From an uncultured Bacteroides sp. (GTDB lineage: Bacteria > Bacteroidota > Bacteroidia > Bacteroidales > Bacteroidaceae): a stretch of 24,148 nucleotides of DNA. Positions 7,197-14,391 of this stretch are shown here, piece by piece; within the stretch, counting starts at the first letter, position 1; each line of letters starts with the position of its first letter. Both the position numbers and the translations under genes were made by a program. Location: contig CALADS010000058.1 of the NCBI GenBank assembly GCA_937890825.1, positions 1 to 24,148 of the forward strand, read 5' to 3'. The notes below the pieces were generated by a model. The model was not told the DNA's origin and searched no databases. It worked only from the letters and a program-made list of their open reading frames with translations.

Positions 7197-9524
7197 TTAG
7201 TTGAACAGTTCATCCAGCCCGCTTACCGGCTCGTCCATGGGTACTGCCTCACCCTCTACCGTCTCTTTGCAGGGGTCGTAGTCTTCGGGCAGCTGGAAGG
7301 TCTCTTCGATGTCGTAGCCCAGCGACTTGTCGGCATACACTTTATTCATATAGTCGGTCCAGATAGGCAACGCCATGGAAGCCCCCTGTCCGTAATACAT
7401 GCGGTCGAAATGGATGTCGCGGTCTTCGCCGCCCACCCAGCAGCCCGACACGAGCGAAGGCGTAAAGCCCATGAACCATCCGTCGGCATTATAATTGGTG
7501 GTACCGGTTTTGCCGCCCATATCTGCTTTGAAGCCCAAGCGACGCACGCGTCCGCCCGTACCTTCATTGATTACCGAGCGCAGCATCACCAGCATCTTAT
7601 AGGCACTCTGCGCGCTGATTACCTCGTTCATTTCGGGGGTAAAGTTGGCCAGCACATTGCCCTCATTATCCTCGATGCGTGTCACGAAGAGCGGAGCCAC
7701 CCGGATACCCTTGTTGGGGAATGCCGTATAGGCACTGACCATCTCGCCTACGGATATTTCGCAGGGGCCCAAACAGAGCGATACGGAAGGTACGATTTCA
7801 CGGTTGCGCACGCCGAAGCTCTGCACCAGACGCTTCAGTTCGTAAGGATTGAGTTTACTCATAAGATAGGCCGTAATCCAGTTGTCCGAGTTGGAGAGTC
7901 CCCACTTCACGGTCACCATCTCGCCTATGCGCTTATTGTTGGCATTGCGCGGAGTCCAGGGTTTACCGTTCTCGTCTATCAGCGTGTACTGCACGTGGCG
8001 CACGGGGTCGCACGGCGAGAATCCATTCTCCATGGCCTGCGCATACACATAAGGCTTCATGGTAGAGCCTATCTGGCGGCGTCCCACCATGGCCATGTCG
8101 TACTTGAAGTAGTGATAGTTGGGTCCGCCCACATAAGCCTTCACATGACCGTTGCGGGGGTCCATCGACATAAATCCTGCCCGCAGATAGAATTTATAGT
8201 ATCGGATAGAGTCCATCGGTGTAAGTACGGTATCCTTCTCTCCTTCCCAGCTGAACACCGACATATCTACCGGCGTATTGAAAGCCTTTCGGATCTCGGC
8301 CTCGGTAGCACCTGCCTTCTTCATCAGCCGGTAGCGGTCGCTCTGTCGCATGTTGCGGTCCAGAATCTCGTCCACCTGCTCCTGTGTCAGGCGGAAGGTA
8401 TAAGGTGCCTTCTTCGCCCCTTTCTTCTCGCGGAAGAAGTGCTTCTGCAGTTCCTTCAGATGGTTGGTCACCGCCTCTTCGGCATACTGCTGCATGCGCG
8501 AGTCGATGGTGGTATAAATTTTCAGCCCGTCGGTATAGAGGTTATACTTGTCGCCGTTGCGCTTACGGTTCTTTTCGCACCAGCCAAAGAGGGGGTTCGT
8601 TTCCCAATCGAGCGAGTCTTCGTAGAACTTCTGCATCTGCCATCCGCGATAATTGGCTTTTTCGGGCTTCTTGGCGGTAAGCACGCCGCGCAGGTATTCG
8701 CGGAAGTAGGTAGCCATACCCTCATTGTGGTCCACCTTGTGATACACCAGCTTCAAGGGCGTTTGCTGCAGCGAGTCGCATTCGGCAGCGGTGATGTATC
8801 CCGCCTTGCGCATTTGGTCCAGCACCACGTTGCGGCGGCCGCGCGTGCGTTCGTTGCGTCGCAGCGGGTTGAAGTACGAGGGATTCTTGCACATGCCCAC
8901 CAGGGTGGCAGCTTCTTCTATCTTCAGGTCGCGCGGTTCGCAGCCAAAGTAGGTGTAGGCTGCCGTCTTGATGCCTACGGCATTGTTCAGAAAGTCGAAC
9001 TTATTGAGATACATCGTAAGAATCTCTTCCTTGGTATACTGACGCTCCAGCTTCACGGCTATCACCCACTCGATGGGTTTCTGACAGAGGCGTTCCAGCA
9101 TGTTGTCGGCCCCGGGCGAATAAAGCTGCTTGGAAAGCTGCTGGGTGATGGTACTTCCACCGCCGGCATGTTTCTGCATCAGCACGCCACGCTTCACCAC
9201 GGCTCTGAACAGGGCCTTGGCATCGATGCCCGAGTGCTCGGCAAAGCGCACATCTTCGGTAGCTATCAGGGCATTGATAAGATAGGGCGAGAGGTCTTGA
9301 TAGCCCACGTATACACGATTCTCCTTGCTGAAGGAGTAAGTGCCCAGCACCTTACCGTCGGCCGAAAACACCTGCGTAGCAAATTTATAATTGGGATTTT
9401 CCAAATCTTCCACCGGCGGCATATAGCCTATCCATCCCTGGGCAATGCCCCAAAACAGACCTACGGCACAGAGGATGCCTGCCAGCAACAATACCCAAAG
9501 GGCGATAACAAATTTCTTTATCAT
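7197..9524 (-). CDS. Class A penicillin-binding protein (PBP1A type)
   Basis: A bifunctional peptidoglycan synthase of 775 residues, anchored in the inner membrane by an N-terminal segment (about 5-28) and active in the periplasm. The GT51 glycosyltransferase domain (about 55-240) has the catalytic Glu in ATEDVRF (E90) and the GGSTITQQLSKQLY motif at about 122. The transpeptidase domain (about 440-730) has the active-site SxxK at S487-K490 (GSTMKP), SxN at S546-N548 (SNSDN) and KTG at 672-674 (GKTGTTN). All catalytic residues are present. A lysine-rich insert of about 100 residues lies between the domains, as in other Bacteroidetes homologues. It heads a likely two-gene unit with folK. Confidence 0.95.
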   Translation of the reverse strand: MIKKFVIALWVLLLAGILCAVGLFWGIAQGWIGYMPPVEDLENPNYKFATQVFSADGKVLGTYSFSKENRVYVGYQDLSPYLINALIATEDVRFAEHSGIDAKALFRAVVKRGVLMQKHAGGGSTITQQLSKQLYSPGADNMLERLCQKPIEWVIAVKLERQYTKEEILTMYLNKFDFLNNAVGIKTAAYTYFGCEPRDLKIEEAATLVGMCKNPSYFNPLRRNERTRGRRNVVLDQMRKAGYITAAECDSLQQTPLKLVYHKVDHNEGMATYFREYLRGVLTAKKPEKANYRGWQMQKFYEDSLDWETNPLFGWCEKNRKRNGDKYNLYTDGLKIYTTIDSRMQQYAEEAVTNHLKELQKHFFREKKGAKKAPYTFRLTQEQVDEILDRNMRQSDRYRLMKKAGATEAEIRKAFNTPVDMSVFSWEGEKDTVLTPMDSIRYYKFYLRAGFMSMDPRNGHVKAYVGGPNYHYFKYDMAMVGRRQIGSTMKPYVYAQAMENGFSPCDPVRHVQYTLIDENGKPWTPRNANNKRIGEMVTVKWGLSNSDNWITAYLMSKLNPYELKRLVQSFGVRNREIVPSVSLCLGPCEISVGEMVSAYTAFPNKGIRVAPLFVTRIEDNEGNVLANFTPEMNEVISAQSAYKMLVMLRSVINEGTGGRVRRLGFKADMGGKTGTTNYNADGWFMGFTPSLVSGCWVGGEDRDIHFDRMYYGQGASMALPIWTDYMNKVYADKSLGYDIEETFQLPEDYDPCKETVEGEAVPMDEPVSGLDELFN

Positions 9525-9614
9525 GATTCTCTTTTCGTTCTCTTTTTTAGTTAGATTTCAGCTATGTAAGATGCAAGAAACGGAAACGTAACAACTTCTT
9601 CATCTATGTGGGTA

Positions 9615-9622
9615 CAAAGATA
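9615..9622 (-). promoter_or_regulatory. -7 promoter element of the PBP gene
   Basis: TATCTTTG on the minus strand matches TAnnTTTG exactly. It is about 90 bases upstream of the start codon, which implies a leader of about 80 nt. No ideal -33 TTTG is evident. Confidence 0.5.
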
Positions 9623-9740
9623 CGAAATTATTTGCAGAAGTGCCTTGGTTATCGGCAGGATTTTACGGGATTAATTGGTTAAAATCTTCATTTTCTTTCA
9701 CTTACACCGAATTTCATAACACTAAAAACGGGCGTAGCAG

Positions 9741-9777
9741 AAAAAAAGGAAGGACAACCCTCACGGACTATCCTTCC
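9741..9777 (-). terminator. Intrinsic terminator of the candidate small RNA
   Basis: The arms GGAAGGA (9748-9754) and TCCTTCC (9771-9777) extend inward through wobble pairs to a GTGA loop. On the minus strand the hairpin is followed by TTTTTTT (9741-9747). Confidence 0.8.
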
Positions 9778-9900
9778 CGATCTCTTAATATGTACAAAAA
9801 CCTTAAAACGAGATTCAACAAGCCTCGCGGCTCATTCAAATCTCAGCACATCACAGCTTCGAGGTAATTCATACACCCAAAGCGTTCTTATTTTTCCTAT
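9741..9900 (-). ncRNA. Candidate structured small RNA, family unknown
   Basis: No protein gene lies here. On the minus strand two strong hairpins follow one another. The first (9810-9844) has about 15 base pairs with a single bulge and a GCGA tetraloop. The second (9748-9777) has 13 base pairs with a GTGA tetraloop and is followed by seven T residues, forming an intrinsic terminator. Both contain three G-U pairs that would be A-C mismatches on the plus strand, so the structure is strand-specific. Both loops are of the GNRA type. No gene on the minus strand lies upstream, so this is not a simple 3' end. The 5' boundary is not determined; 9900 is a guess and the RNA could start as far up as about 9945. 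I cannot assign a family. A 6S-like or Bacteroidales-specific RNA is possible but not shown. Confidence 0.6.
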
Positions 9901-10081
9901 TGTTTAATTAAAAATGTCTTTATCATTACCATCAGGGGCAAAGAAAATCAAATAACCGATACCGTGCGAATATCGGGCACAAGTTTTAAGTCTTTTTAAG
10001 TTTGAAGCCATCCCCCCTTCACCACCCGCTCGATTCATTTTCTTTTACAGCGTCACCTGCCTACCCCATTTTTCCAAGCAA

Positions 10082-10310
<229 letters not shown>

Positions 10311-10739
10311 GTCTCTGATGAAAACTATTAGGATATGAAAAGTTTTCGCCAAAAACCCTTATTATGAGATTTTTCTTTTACAAATACGAGAATCGGCCTA
10401 CTCTCCCCGCTCCGCCCCGAACAACACCCCGCCACCAACCATCCATACTAATGCGCAGGCAGACACCTATGCAGACGCCCATAGAGGCGCTGAGACGAAC
10501 AAATAACTTTACTGCAAGGAAATCTATGCCTTGCCGCCTTAAAAGCTAAGCAAGGCACGCTATGGGCGAAACTCGCAGCCATGGAGGCAACTGATACCCT
10601 TCCGGATGCAAACTACGGTTATCAATATACATTTTTTGAATTTCATGGCCGTTTTTACAAAATAGTACATACGAAATGTACGATTTTGTACACTGCTACG
10701 AATAGATATACCCAAAAAACGAGATTTACGAAGAGGTGA
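10311..10739. other. Non-coding stretch with nested competing inverted repeats
   Basis: No convincing gene is seen. A 9-bp inverted repeat (CGCCCATAG 10476-10484, CTATGGGCG 10560-10568) encloses an 8-bp one (TGCCTTGC 10527-10534, GCAAGGCA 10550-10557). A second copy of GCAAGG at 10514-10519 could pair with the same CCTTGC, so two hairpins are mutually exclusive. A small GTACAT/ATGTAC repeat lies at about 10664-10680. The function is unknown, and possible short reading frames here lack coding features. Confidence 0.45.
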
Positions 10740-10800
10740 AAAGAAAAACGCAACAAAGTATTAAATCCAAGTAAACTACTCGATACAACACTTTGTTGCG
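10740..10800 (-). terminator. Terminator 3' of the tRNA-like fragment
   Basis: A perfect 11-bp inverted repeat (10749-10759 with 10790-10800, arm CGCAACAAAGT) is followed on the minus strand by TTTTTCTTTT. It lies about 30 bases beyond the 3' end of the tRNA fragment at 10831. It most likely terminated the original tRNA gene before the element inserted. Confidence 0.75.
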
Positions 10801-10830
10801 CAATAAAAAAACAATTCCGTGTCCGGATAG

Positions 10831-10876
10831 TGGAGCGTATGAGACTCGAACTCATCACCTCGACACTGCCAGTGTC
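10831..10876 (-). other. 3' fragment of a tRNA gene, probable left attachment site
   Basis: On the minus strand the segment folds as the 3' half of a tRNA: the loop CTGGCAG (apparent anticodon GGC, Ala), the 3' strand of the anticodon stem, a 5-base variable loop, a T-arm with stem ATGAG/CTCAT around TTCGAGT, and an acceptor strand ACGCTCC followed by the discriminator A. Immediately upstream the sequence has no D-arm or 5' acceptor strand. A tRNA truncated at the anticodon arm is the usual scar of tyrosine-recombinase integration. Core genes lie to the left and accessory genes to the right. The intact tRNA should therefore lie at the other end of the element, outside the window. Confidence 0.75.
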
Positions 10877-10902
10877 AAAAAATACACTGAATATCAATCT
10901 GT

Positions 10903-10910
10903 TATCTTTG
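10903..10910 (+). promoter_or_regulatory. Promoter-like -7 element at the element's left end
   Basis: TATCTTTG on the plus strand matches TAnnTTTG. It would fire rightward into the element, and it faces a second match on the opposite strand. No clear -33 element is seen. Confidence 0.35.
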
Positions 10911-10944
10911 TTTGGGTAACAATAATGGGTAACTTTATTTAGTA

Positions 10945-10952
10945 CAAAGATA
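10945..10952 (-). promoter_or_regulatory. Promoter-like -7 element facing the tRNA fragment
   Basis: TATCTTTG on the minus strand matches TAnnTTTG and would fire outward through the tRNA fragment to the terminator at 10740-10800. Between this and the facing element lie two direct copies of TGGGTAAC (10913-10920 and 10926-10933), which could be recombinase arm sites or operators. Confidence 0.35.
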
Positions 10953-11251
10953 CAAATTTCTGTAGATTTTAAGCAGATTCGTGCATATTTACTTTGATTT
11001 TTTTGTGTATAGTTTAGTCTTATAATACATTTGTTGTTCAATTCTATGTCGATGCTGAATTGGTGGAAGTATAGTTTACCTACCAATATAAGTCAGGGAT
11101 TATAGAAAAGCTGGATAAAATGAACGAAACACAATTAAGGCAGATTTTTGATTATGTGAAAGGTGTGGTCTGAAATAAAATTGCTAATTTTAAGGCGCTA
11201 TTTGGTTGATATGATTTGGTACTGTTTTCATTATATTTAAAATTGTTTTTT

Positions 11252-12169
11252 ATGGAACAAGGATCTGTTTTAGTAGAATTGAAGAAAATGAAATCTGAAC
11301 TTCAATCCTTAATAGTAGAAATGCAAGGTAAAGCAAGTAAAGAGGATTTATTCGTTTTTAGATTGGAAGATTCTTGTAATTGCCTAAAGAGTGCGGTAAT
11401 AAATAGTACCTTGAATTTACCTAGTATAAGCTCTTTCAGATTTTATTTTTCGAAATTAAAAAGCACAGAAAACATAGAATACATACTAGGTCTTCTCCAT
11501 GAGTGTTGGATTTTAACTCATCCTGATAAAATGTTTGATTCGTCATATAAGGATGACGACCCCATTGCGATTTTAGAAAATTCCCTATGTAAGTATTCGG
11601 ACAATAGTTTTTATGATGTTGTGTCCGAAGAAATGAATACACCTATAAACATTGTAATTGCTGATACCTATTATCGTAAGGTTCAAGAAAACGAAATGCT
11701 TTATTTATTTCGTGAATATCTTGGAGAAGTTTACAAAGCTGTAAACGACGCTTATAATGGATATGATTTTATAATAGAAAAAGGTTTTATGCCTGTATGC
11801 TGTTTGAAAGTTGCATTAAGTAGAGAACAACTTCGCCTACTATTTTCAAAAGTATCCCAGGCTGGTTTCATGAAAGATGATGAAGCCACATGCTACTCAT
11901 TTCTTTCATTATTCAGTAACACATTGCATAGCTCCTATGGGAAAATTATTTGGTTAGATAGAAATGAGAAGAACAATCAACCTGCTGTTGCATCACTTTA
12001 TGCAATGTTCTCAGCTATGGGAGTAGTCATGAATAAATACAATAAAAATATAATTTGCAAGCATTTTAACGATGCGAATAATAACCCTATATCCCCGGAT
12101 AGCTTAAAAGATCGAAAGGACAGTTCGACATTGCAAAAAATAAAAAAAATTATTGCTGCCTGTTGTTAA
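11252..12169 (+). CDS. Uncharacterised protein, possibly RteC-like C-terminus
   Basis: A 305-residue soluble protein with no signal peptide. It begins with a short coiled-coil-like helix (VELKKMKSELQSLIVEMQ). The segment at about 195-225 (LSREQLRLLFSKVSQAGFM) and the C-terminal stretch (IIWLDRNEKNNQPAVASLYA, ending in KDSSTLQKIKKII) resemble in layout the C-terminal part of RteC-type regulators of Bacteroides mobile elements. This is recalled family pattern, not a demonstrated match. The ATG at 11252 is chosen because the preceding alternative frame start has no support. It is the first gene inside the element and is followed by its own terminator, so it stands apart from the downstream genes. 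Confidence 0.75.
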   Translation: MEQGSVLVELKKMKSELQSLIVEMQGKASKEDLFVFRLEDSCNCLKSAVINSTLNLPSISSFRFYFSKLKSTENIEYILGLLHECWILTHPDKMFDSSYKDDDPIAILENSLCKYSDNSFYDVVSEEMNTPINIVIADTYYRKVQENEMLYLFREYLGEVYKAVNDAYNGYDFIIEKGFMPVCCLKVALSREQLRLLFSKVSQAGFMKDDEATCYSFLSLFSNTLHSSYGKIIWLDRNEKNNQPAVASLYAMFSAMGVVMNKYNKNIICKHFNDANNNPISPDSLKDRKDSSTLQKIKKIIAACC

Positions 12170-12195
12170 AAGTAGCATCTGTTCTAACTTTTCAT

Positions 12196-12240
12196 CCCTC
12201 ATACCCTATTTTTGATTGATTAGGTATGGGGGATTTTTTT
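12196..12240 (+). terminator. Intrinsic terminator after the first element gene
   Basis: The arms CCCTCATACC (12196-12205) and GGTATGGGGG (12223-12232) form a 10-bp stem with one T-G pair, followed by ATTTTTTT. It lies 27 bases after the stop codon. Confidence 0.85.
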
Positions 12241-12343
12241 CCCCTATCTACCTCTATCCTCTTCCAGTACTTTTGTAATAGAATAATATCTACCTATCTC
12301 TCTTCCCCTATAATCCTGTATGGACTTTGCATTATAGAAATTT

Positions 12344-12351
12344 TAATTTTG
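12344..12351 (+). promoter_or_regulatory. -7 promoter element of the DUF3853 gene
   Basis: TAATTTTG matches TAnnTTTG and lies 25 bases before the start codon. A TTTG at 12326-12329 is only 14 bases upstream, which is closer than usual for a -33 element. Confidence 0.45.
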
Positions 12352-12376
12352 CGGCATAAATCAAAATAAAAAGAAG

Positions 12377-12709
12377 ATGGAAATAGTAAAAGAAAATATT
12401 CAGATTACGCAAGTATCGTTAAGTGAATTGCTGGAAGTTATTGAAAAAATAGTTCAAAAGTGCTTAAAGGAAAATAAGTCCCAGCTAGTAACGACGGAAT
12501 GTTCTGATTTCCCTTTATTGGTAACGGGTGTCAAAAGAGTAGCATCTCTCTTAGGCATTTCAGTGAGTACGGTAAGCAGGATGAAAGCGGACGGACTACT
12601 TGATGATGCGACCTTTCAGAATGGCAAAACCGTAATTTTCGATACTTATAAGGTATTGGAAATCCTGCGTGTTAGTAATCGGAAAAGTAAGTATAATGTT
12701 AAAAATTAA
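12377..12709 (+). CDS. DUF3853-type helix-turn-helix protein
   Basis: The 110-residue protein has an N-terminal helical region (about 1-45) and a MerR/excisionase-like winged-helix at about 50-102: LLVTGVKRVASLLGISVSTV forms the helix-turn-helix, followed by a wing with FQNGKTVIFDTYKVLEIL. It resembles the DUF3853 family found beside primase genes of Bacteroides mobile elements. A DNA-binding role as regulator, directionality factor or replication accessory protein is likely, but its target is unknown. It is followed after 7 bases by the ParB-like gene, suggesting translational coupling. Confidence 0.8.
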   Translation: MEIVKENIQITQVSLSELLEVIEKIVQKCLKENKSQLVTTECSDFPLLVTGVKRVASLLGISVSTVSRMKADGLLDDATFQNGKTVIFDTYKVLEILRVSNRKSKYNVKN

Positions 12710-12716
12710 AAGTACA

Positions 12717-13817
12717 ATGGAAAAGAGTCTAATTGATGAAGCAGTTTCCACACTGGATTTGCAAGGGTCAAATGTGAAAGAATCCACTGTGGAGGATAAG
12801 GATCTACAGGCAGGTGCATCTGCTGGTGATGCACAACAACCTAATTCAGAAGAAAACAAAGATGAAGCCCCAGAAGCAGTACCGATGAAGCTGACAAAAG
12901 GAATGATCTGCACCATATTTGGACTACTCGAAACGGGTTATACTTTCGGGCGTATCAAGATTAACCGTGATATTGATGCGAAACAGGTCAAGAAAAAAAT
13001 AGCTTCCATTCTGGCTTGTAAGGGTATCATATCTCCATTCCTTGTTGTACCTGCCATTGTCTGTTTGAAAGCAGGATTGGAACTGGTGGACGAAAGTGGA
13101 AATCCTATTACTATGGACACCCCGAACCTCGATCTTATCCTTATTGTAATCGATGGTCAACATCGTTTAGAAGCTCTTAGGCAACTGAACAAGAAGTTAA
13201 AGAAGGAGAATAAGCCTGAATATGAGGGTTATGTCTATCTTCCTCTTATAAGCGAGTATGATGTTCCCACGTTGTTGAGAGAGGCCAATTCTGCAACAAA
13301 CCCTTGGGATGGTATGGATTGGGTAACACAACTTCTTGCAACAGCGAAGGAAAAAGGTATTGCTACAGAAAAATTGGAATGGGTAAAGGATAAAGCAAAA
13401 AAAGGATCTGATTCAGCAGCCTGGGCTTGGGTAAATGGTGGTAAGACCAACTCTAAAGCTACCTGTATCAATGCTTCAACCGATAATCAGAAATTGCAGG
13501 ATTTGGCTAATACTGACTCATTTGAAGAAGACAAGAAACTTTATGTAGCTGCTTCCAAGTCTTTTAAAGGGAACTCAAAAAAAGTCCTCGGTTGGAAAGT
13601 ATTGCCAGAGTGGACTTATAAGCAGTTGGATTCTTTTATAAAAAAGGATATGAAGCGGAGCGATGCTATCAGTGTGTTGGTCGCATTCCTTGAAAGCATA
13701 GGAACGACCGACGCAGAGGAAATAAGCCAAATGAAGAAGAATGCCAATCAGAGCAAGGATAACATGATTATCACCAAGCTGAACGAATTATTTGCCGATT
13801 TCAATCTTAAACACTAA
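12717..13817 (+). CDS. ParB-like domain protein with IDGQHR motif
   Basis: A 366-residue protein. Residues 1-57 are acidic and low in complexity (a disordered linker). Residues about 75-215 look like a ParB/sulfiredoxin-type fold: GRIKINRDID, then a helix, then GIISPFLVVPA, then the motif VIDGQHRLEALRQL with IDGQHR at 145-150. That motif is shared by ParB-like nucleotide-binding proteins and DGQHR-domain proteins. No helix-turn-helix typical of chromosomal ParB is obvious after it, and no ParA is next to it, so it is probably not a partition protein. The ATG at 12717 was chosen; an in-frame ATG at 12696 and a GTG at 12669 overlap the preceding gene and remain possible. Confidence 0.75.
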   Translation: MEKSLIDEAVSTLDLQGSNVKESTVEDKDLQAGASAGDAQQPNSEENKDEAPEAVPMKLTKGMICTIFGLLETGYTFGRIKINRDIDAKQVKKKIASILACKGIISPFLVVPAIVCLKAGLELVDESGNPITMDTPNLDLILIVIDGQHRLEALRQLNKKLKKENKPEYEGYVYLPLISEYDVPTLLREANSATNPWDGMDWVTQLLATAKEKGIATEKLEWVKDKAKKGSDSAAWAWVNGGKTNSKATCINASTDNQKLQDLANTDSFEEDKKLYVAASKSFKGNSKKVLGWKVLPEWTYKQLDSFIKKDMKRSDAISVLVAFLESIGTTDAEEISQMKKNANQSKDNMIITKLNELFADFNLKH

Positions 13818-13874
13818 TCCCGGTTTCCCCATCATGTGAGAGGTGGTGGGGATTCCATAAAAAACAACCGCATA

Positions 13875-14210
13875 ATGAATTTAAAGAAGTTCATAGAAAA
13901 CGGATATAACATCTGTTTCCCTCAAAAGCCCAAACTTGATACGGGGATAATCAATAAGTTACAATGCCAGTTGATGTGTCCTGTTGAAACCATTGTCATT
14001 CATGTTACCACTGTGTATGGGTACTTGGCACGTGGAATTTCGGTAGTGGACGAAAACGGCGATCTTGTAACCGCACTTGACGATGATTTGGATAAGAAGC
14101 TGGTTATTGTAGATAGTGATTTGAACCTTTGGTATGCCTTACAACAATCCGCAATCAGGGTTGAGGAGATTGGCATTGAAATAGTCTCCTGTAGGTGTTT
14201 GAAATTCTGA
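13875..14210 (+). CDS. Small hypothetical protein
   Basis: A 111-residue protein with no family I recognise. It begins MNLKKFIENGYNICFP and has an acidic central stretch (VTALDDDLDKKLVIVDSD) followed by an alternating hydrophobic C-terminus (VEEIGIEIVSCRCLKF). There is no signal peptide or membrane segment. The ATG at 13875 is preferred because the reading frame upstream lies in an inverted repeat (CCCCATCA with TGGTGGGG) just after the ParB-like gene. It follows that gene by 57 bases in the same direction. Confidence 0.6.
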   Translation: MNLKKFIENGYNICFPQKPKLDTGIINKLQCQLMCPVETIVIHVTTVYGYLARGISVVDENGDLVTALDDDLDKKLVIVDSDLNLWYALQQSAIRVEEIGIEIVSCRCLKF

Positions 14211-14218
14211 TATTAGTT

Positions 14219-14242
14219 AGCAAGCATTGGCATCGGCTTGCT
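14219..14242 (+). other. Short hairpin after the hypothetical gene
   Basis: The arms AGCAAGC (14219-14225) and GCTTGCT (14236-14242) have a 10-base loop. There is no immediate T-run, so it may be an RNA-processing hairpin or a weak terminator. Confidence 0.35.
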
Positions 14243-14276
14243 CACTTATAATTGAACTTTATAATTTTTTTGGATA

Positions 14277-14375
14277 ATGAGAAAACAAATAATTCTTATT
14301 ACAGCCCTTTCTATGCTTAAAAATATCCTTGGCGTAGAATATAAATGGTTAGAAAACAAAAGGATAGCAATATAA
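14277..14375 (+). CDS. Possible 32-residue small protein
   Basis: A short frame starting MRKQIILITALSMLKNI, with a hydrophobic first half and a charged end (WLENKRIAI). It sits in a gap between the hypothetical and DUF5131 genes, 16 bases before the latter. It could be a leader peptide or a small membrane-active peptide. Its length is within chance and there is no clear ribosome-binding site, so confidence is low. Confidence 0.3.
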   Translation: MRKQIILITALSMLKNILGVEYKWLENKRIAI

Positions 14376-14391
14376 GAAAAAACAATAAAAA

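Noticed and set aside
7410..9554. 714-residue open frame on the plus strand opposite the PBP gene
   Set aside because: It is the antisense shadow of a clearly functional gene with all catalytic motifs. It is rich in His and Leu as expected from reverse-complement reading.
10831..10876. Possible 3' end of a tmRNA instead of a tRNA
   Set aside because: The segment has a normal anticodon stem-loop with a 7-base loop before the T-arm, and no CCACCA-type end or tag-coding region.
10655..11086. 143-residue open frame on the minus strand
   Set aside because: It runs through the terminator, the tRNA fragment and the promoter elements. Its composition is not protein-like and no family pattern is visible.
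11120..11173. Very short frame MNETQLRQIFDYVKGVV upstream of the first element gene
   Set aside because: It has only 17 codons, with a possible in-frame extension upstream to a nearby stop. It could be a gene remnant, but nothing identifies it.
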